A stretch of DNA of 64,000 bases, taken from positions 1-64,000 of the forward strand of contig NZ_JAVLBN010000003.1 of assembly GCF_031581065.1 (NCBI RefSeq). The letters are read 5' to 3'. The stretch comes from Salibacter sp031581065 (GTDB lineage: Bacteria; Bacteroidota; Bacteroidia; Flavobacteriales_G; Salibacteraceae). This document shows, in pieces, positions 62,384 to 64,000 of this stretch. Positions within the stretch are counted from its first letter, which is position 1; the number at the start of each line of letters is the position of its first letter. The notes under the pieces were generated by a model, which worked only from the letters and a program-made list of their open reading frames with translations, had not been told where the DNA came from and did no database searches. A program made the position numbers and the translations under genes.

Positions 62384-63410
62384 AAATATTTTAGTTGTAG
62401 AAGACGAACTGGATCTTTTAAACTCTATTAGAGATATATTAGAACTCAAAGGTTATCACGTATTTGACTTTTCAAACCCACAAAGTGCTCTAAATTATAT
62501 CAACGAAAACAAAAATCAAATTGATCTCATTTTAAGTGATATAATGATGCCTGAAATGAGTGGTTTTGAATTTTTGAGAGAAATAAGATCTAATTCTGAG
62601 CTCGATCTTATTCCATTTGTTTTCCTAACTGCTAAAATTAAAGAGGACGATGTAAGGTACGGCTTTGCCCTGGGTGCTGATGATTACTTAAAAAAACCAT
62701 TCGAGATTTCCATTTTATCAAATTCTATTTCTGCACAGCTAAAGAAAAGAGATTCTTTTTTAGCGCTACTTGAGGAGAATAGTAAAAAAGTAAAAGTAGC
62801 TACAAACACATTTGATCAATTGTCCTTTTTTAACAGTCATCTTTTACGTGCACCTTTAGCTAATATTTCAACTATTTTAGAAGAAAAGAACTCTTTAAAC
62901 GAAGAAGAAACACAGTACATTAAAGGACAAGCAAAGAGAATTGACAGGGCTGTCATGTTATTGACCTCTAAAATGAGCAGGTTCAAAGGTGAAATGGATT
63001 ACCAGGTCAAAAAATTACCTGACTTCAACTTACTTGAGGAAGTAGTTTTTGTAGACGATGACAACTTCCAGTTACAACATATTAAAATGTTGTTTGAAAG
63101 GTTTTTTCCTCACATAAAACTCAGTAGTTTTTCAAACCCTCTTGAAGTGATCAACATTAAAGATGAACCCCAATTGCTAATTACAGATATTAACATGCCT
63201 GAAATGTCAGGTTTTGAGCTTTTAGAGACCCTTTCTTCCAAGGGATTTCATCCACCTACAGTAATACTTACAAGCAGTATTGACTTAAATGATTTGGAAA
63301 AAGCTATGTCATTTGAGAATGTTTTTCAATTCTTAAGAAAACCATTTACGCCTACTGATTTTGAAAAGGCTTTTATCAATAATAAAGGTGAGCCAGGAAG
63401 CATCTCATAA
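62373..63410 (+). CDS. dual-receiver response regulator with central DHp-like segment (REC-DHp-REC)
   Basis: 345 residues. REC1 (1-125) has 'ILVVEDELDLLNSI', phosphoacceptor Asp in 'LILSDIMMPEMSGFE', and Lys in 'LKKPFEIS'. The middle (about 145-210) contains 'FFNSHLLRAPLANIST', which follows the H-box pattern of a DHp domain ('SHxLRxPLxxI'), without an ATPase domain after it. REC2 (about 225-340) has 'VFVDDDNFQLQHIKMLF', 'LLITDINMPEMSGFEL', and 'LRKPFTPTDF'. No DNA-binding output is present. Coupled to the upstream kinase-like gene. Confidence 0.82.
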   Translation: MKTRNILVVEDELDLLNSIRDILELKGYHVFDFSNPQSALNYINENKNQIDLILSDIMMPEMSGFEFLREIRSNSELDLIPFVFLTAKIKEDDVRYGFALGADDYLKKPFEISILSNSISAQLKKRDSFLALLEENSKKVKVATNTFDQLSFFNSHLLRAPLANISTILEEKNSLNEEETQYIKGQAKRIDRAVMLLTSKMSRFKGEMDYQVKKLPDFNLLEEVVFVDDDNFQLQHIKMLFERFFPHIKLSSFSNPLEVINIKDEPQLLITDINMPEMSGFELLETLSSKGFHPPTVILTSSIDLNDLEKAMSFENVFQFLRKPFTPTDFEKAFINNKGEPGSIS

Positions 63411-63413
63411 AGA

Positions 63414-64000
63414 CTATCTATCTTTAAAGACTACAAAGGATGAGGTACCCTTGTTAACATTTGATTCTATCATAATTCCAGCATCTTGCATGTTAGCTGC
63501 TTTTTTACAGATCAAAAGCCCTAATCCGGTACCTTCATAATTTTTCGTGTTAGACCCTCTAAAAAAAGGTTTAAAAAGTGAAGCTTTATCTTTTTCGGGT
63601 ATTCCTATTCCATTATCTGTAACACTTAATTTGATGAATTTCTCTTCTTTTTTGCAGTTTATTTTAACTTCACCTGTGGAATATTTTAACGAGTTGTCAA
63701 TGAAGTTTGTAAGGATTGTGGTTGTTAAATCAATATCCATTCTAACTTTTACATCAATACATAAGTCGAACTTGAGGCGCTTAAACTGATCCTCGTTGTT
63801 GTGATAATAACTCTTTAGTGATTGCTCTAATTTTTTTAATGGAATTTTTTTCAAATGTGAAGCTCTGAAGTTATCGCTGTCCAACTTACTATTCTCTAAA
63901 AGGTTGGCAATTATGTCGAGAAGTTTATTCAGCTGTTTTTTTATTCGTAAAAAGTATTTGCTTTTGTCAATGTTTTTGAAAGATGAATTGAGTAATTCAA
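63414..64000 (-). CDS. sensor histidine kinase, 5' end outside window
   Basis: The minus-strand frame is open to the window edge; a TTG at 63884 is not the true start, since upstream in-frame sequence ('LLDIIANLLENSKLDSDNF') is the end of a HisKA helix. The ATPase domain is intact: N-box 'TNFIDNSLKYS', G1 'DNGIGIPEKDK', F-box 'LFKPFFRGSN', G2 'GTGLGLLICKK'. It converges on the two-receiver regulator with 3 bases between the genes, so the two probably work together. The sensor part is off-window. Confidence 0.88.
   Translation of the reverse strand, partial: ELLNSSFKNIDKSKYFLRIKKQLNKLLDIIANLLENSKLDSDNFRASHLKKIPLKKLEQSLKSYYHNNEDQFKRLKFDLCIDVKVRMDIDLTTTILTNFIDNSLKYSTGEVKINCKKEEKFIKLSVTDNGIGIPEKDKASLFKPFFRGSNTKNYEGTGLGLLICKKAANMQDAGIMIESNVNKGTSSFVVFKDR

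Noticed and set aside
1..64000. tRNA, rRNA, CRISPR array, intact transposase or prophage
   Set aside because: No cloverleaf with TTCGANTC-type arm, no spacer-repeat array and no transposase, integrase or phage structural gene was recognised on reading through; short RNAs could still be missed.

Overview
The window is chromosomal DNA of a Bacteroidota bacterium, most likely a marine Flavobacteriales/Cryomorphaceae-type organism. The evidence is three large secreted proteins with C-terminal type IX secretion (T9SS) sorting domains, lipoproteins of families typical of the phylum (DUF4270, DUF4292, DUF4837), a Lacal_2735-type small protein, a DksA-like protein lacking most zinc cysteines, and several TAnnTTTG promoter elements. 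No rRNA, tRNA, CRISPR array, intact transposase or phage gene was seen.

Layout. 1-3580: 3' part of a giant T9SS surface protein with three near-identical 216-bp repeats. 3877-27538: almost entirely minus-strand core genes: BI-1 membrane protein, dut, polysaccharide flippase, crotonase, NtrY-like kinase, OmpA lipoprotein, queA, Lhr-like helicase, DUF4837, LysM lytic transglycosylase, gatA, tatA, EnvC-like protein, DUF4292, TPR lipoprotein, NDP-sugar pyrophosphorylase, antiporter and rseP. A small cupin and one small acidic protein lie on the plus strand. 27659-33568: S9 peptidase, a T9SS protein bounded by 30-bp direct repeats, an EamA transporter and gpsA, with repeat-rich intergenic DNA. 34333-37298: a four-gene plus-strand operon (cysteine synthase, JAMM peptidase, MoaD/CysO-like sulfur carrier, MoeB/MoeZ-rhodanese) that looks like a complete carrier-protein route to cysteine. 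37343-41490: minus-strand radA, rfaE2, flippase-like membrane protein, panD, panC. 41619-45710: starch-synthase N-domain protein, DUF4270 lipoprotein, glmS. 45720-51540: an AT-rich accessory locus with a MORN/YwqK-repeat protein, a PapD-like chaperone, two small secreted beta proteins and a roughly 1000-residue outer-membrane barrel protein, which together resemble an unrecognised chaperone-usher-like surface assembly system. 51552-56112: lspA, dksA-like, ileS. 56113-57521: gene-free DNA with two strong hairpins. 57522-60143: HYR-repeat T9SS protein. 60314-64000: a two-component cluster with a kinase whose ATPase domain looks dead, a REC-DHp-REC regulator, and a convergent intact kinase running off the window.

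The most striking signal is not a gene. The 10-mer GGNTCTGACC (either strand; mostly GGTTCTGACC) occurs 28 times, against about 0.5 expected by chance. It lies in different reading frames of unrelated core genes, on both strands, and once as an inverted pair forming a terminator-like hairpin after the S9 peptidase gene. It is missing from the accessory blocks (about 32.0-38.5, 45.2-53.0 and 56.0-64.0 kb). This is the behaviour of a DNA uptake sequence or another genome-wide DNA signal, and I know of no such element described for this phylum.

Functional links: much of the core set serves the envelope (flippase, OmpA, lytic transglycosylase, EnvC-like factor, RseP, LspA, GlmS, RfaE2) and protein export (TatA, T9SS cargo). 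PanC/PanD and the cysteine cluster could both feed coenzyme A.
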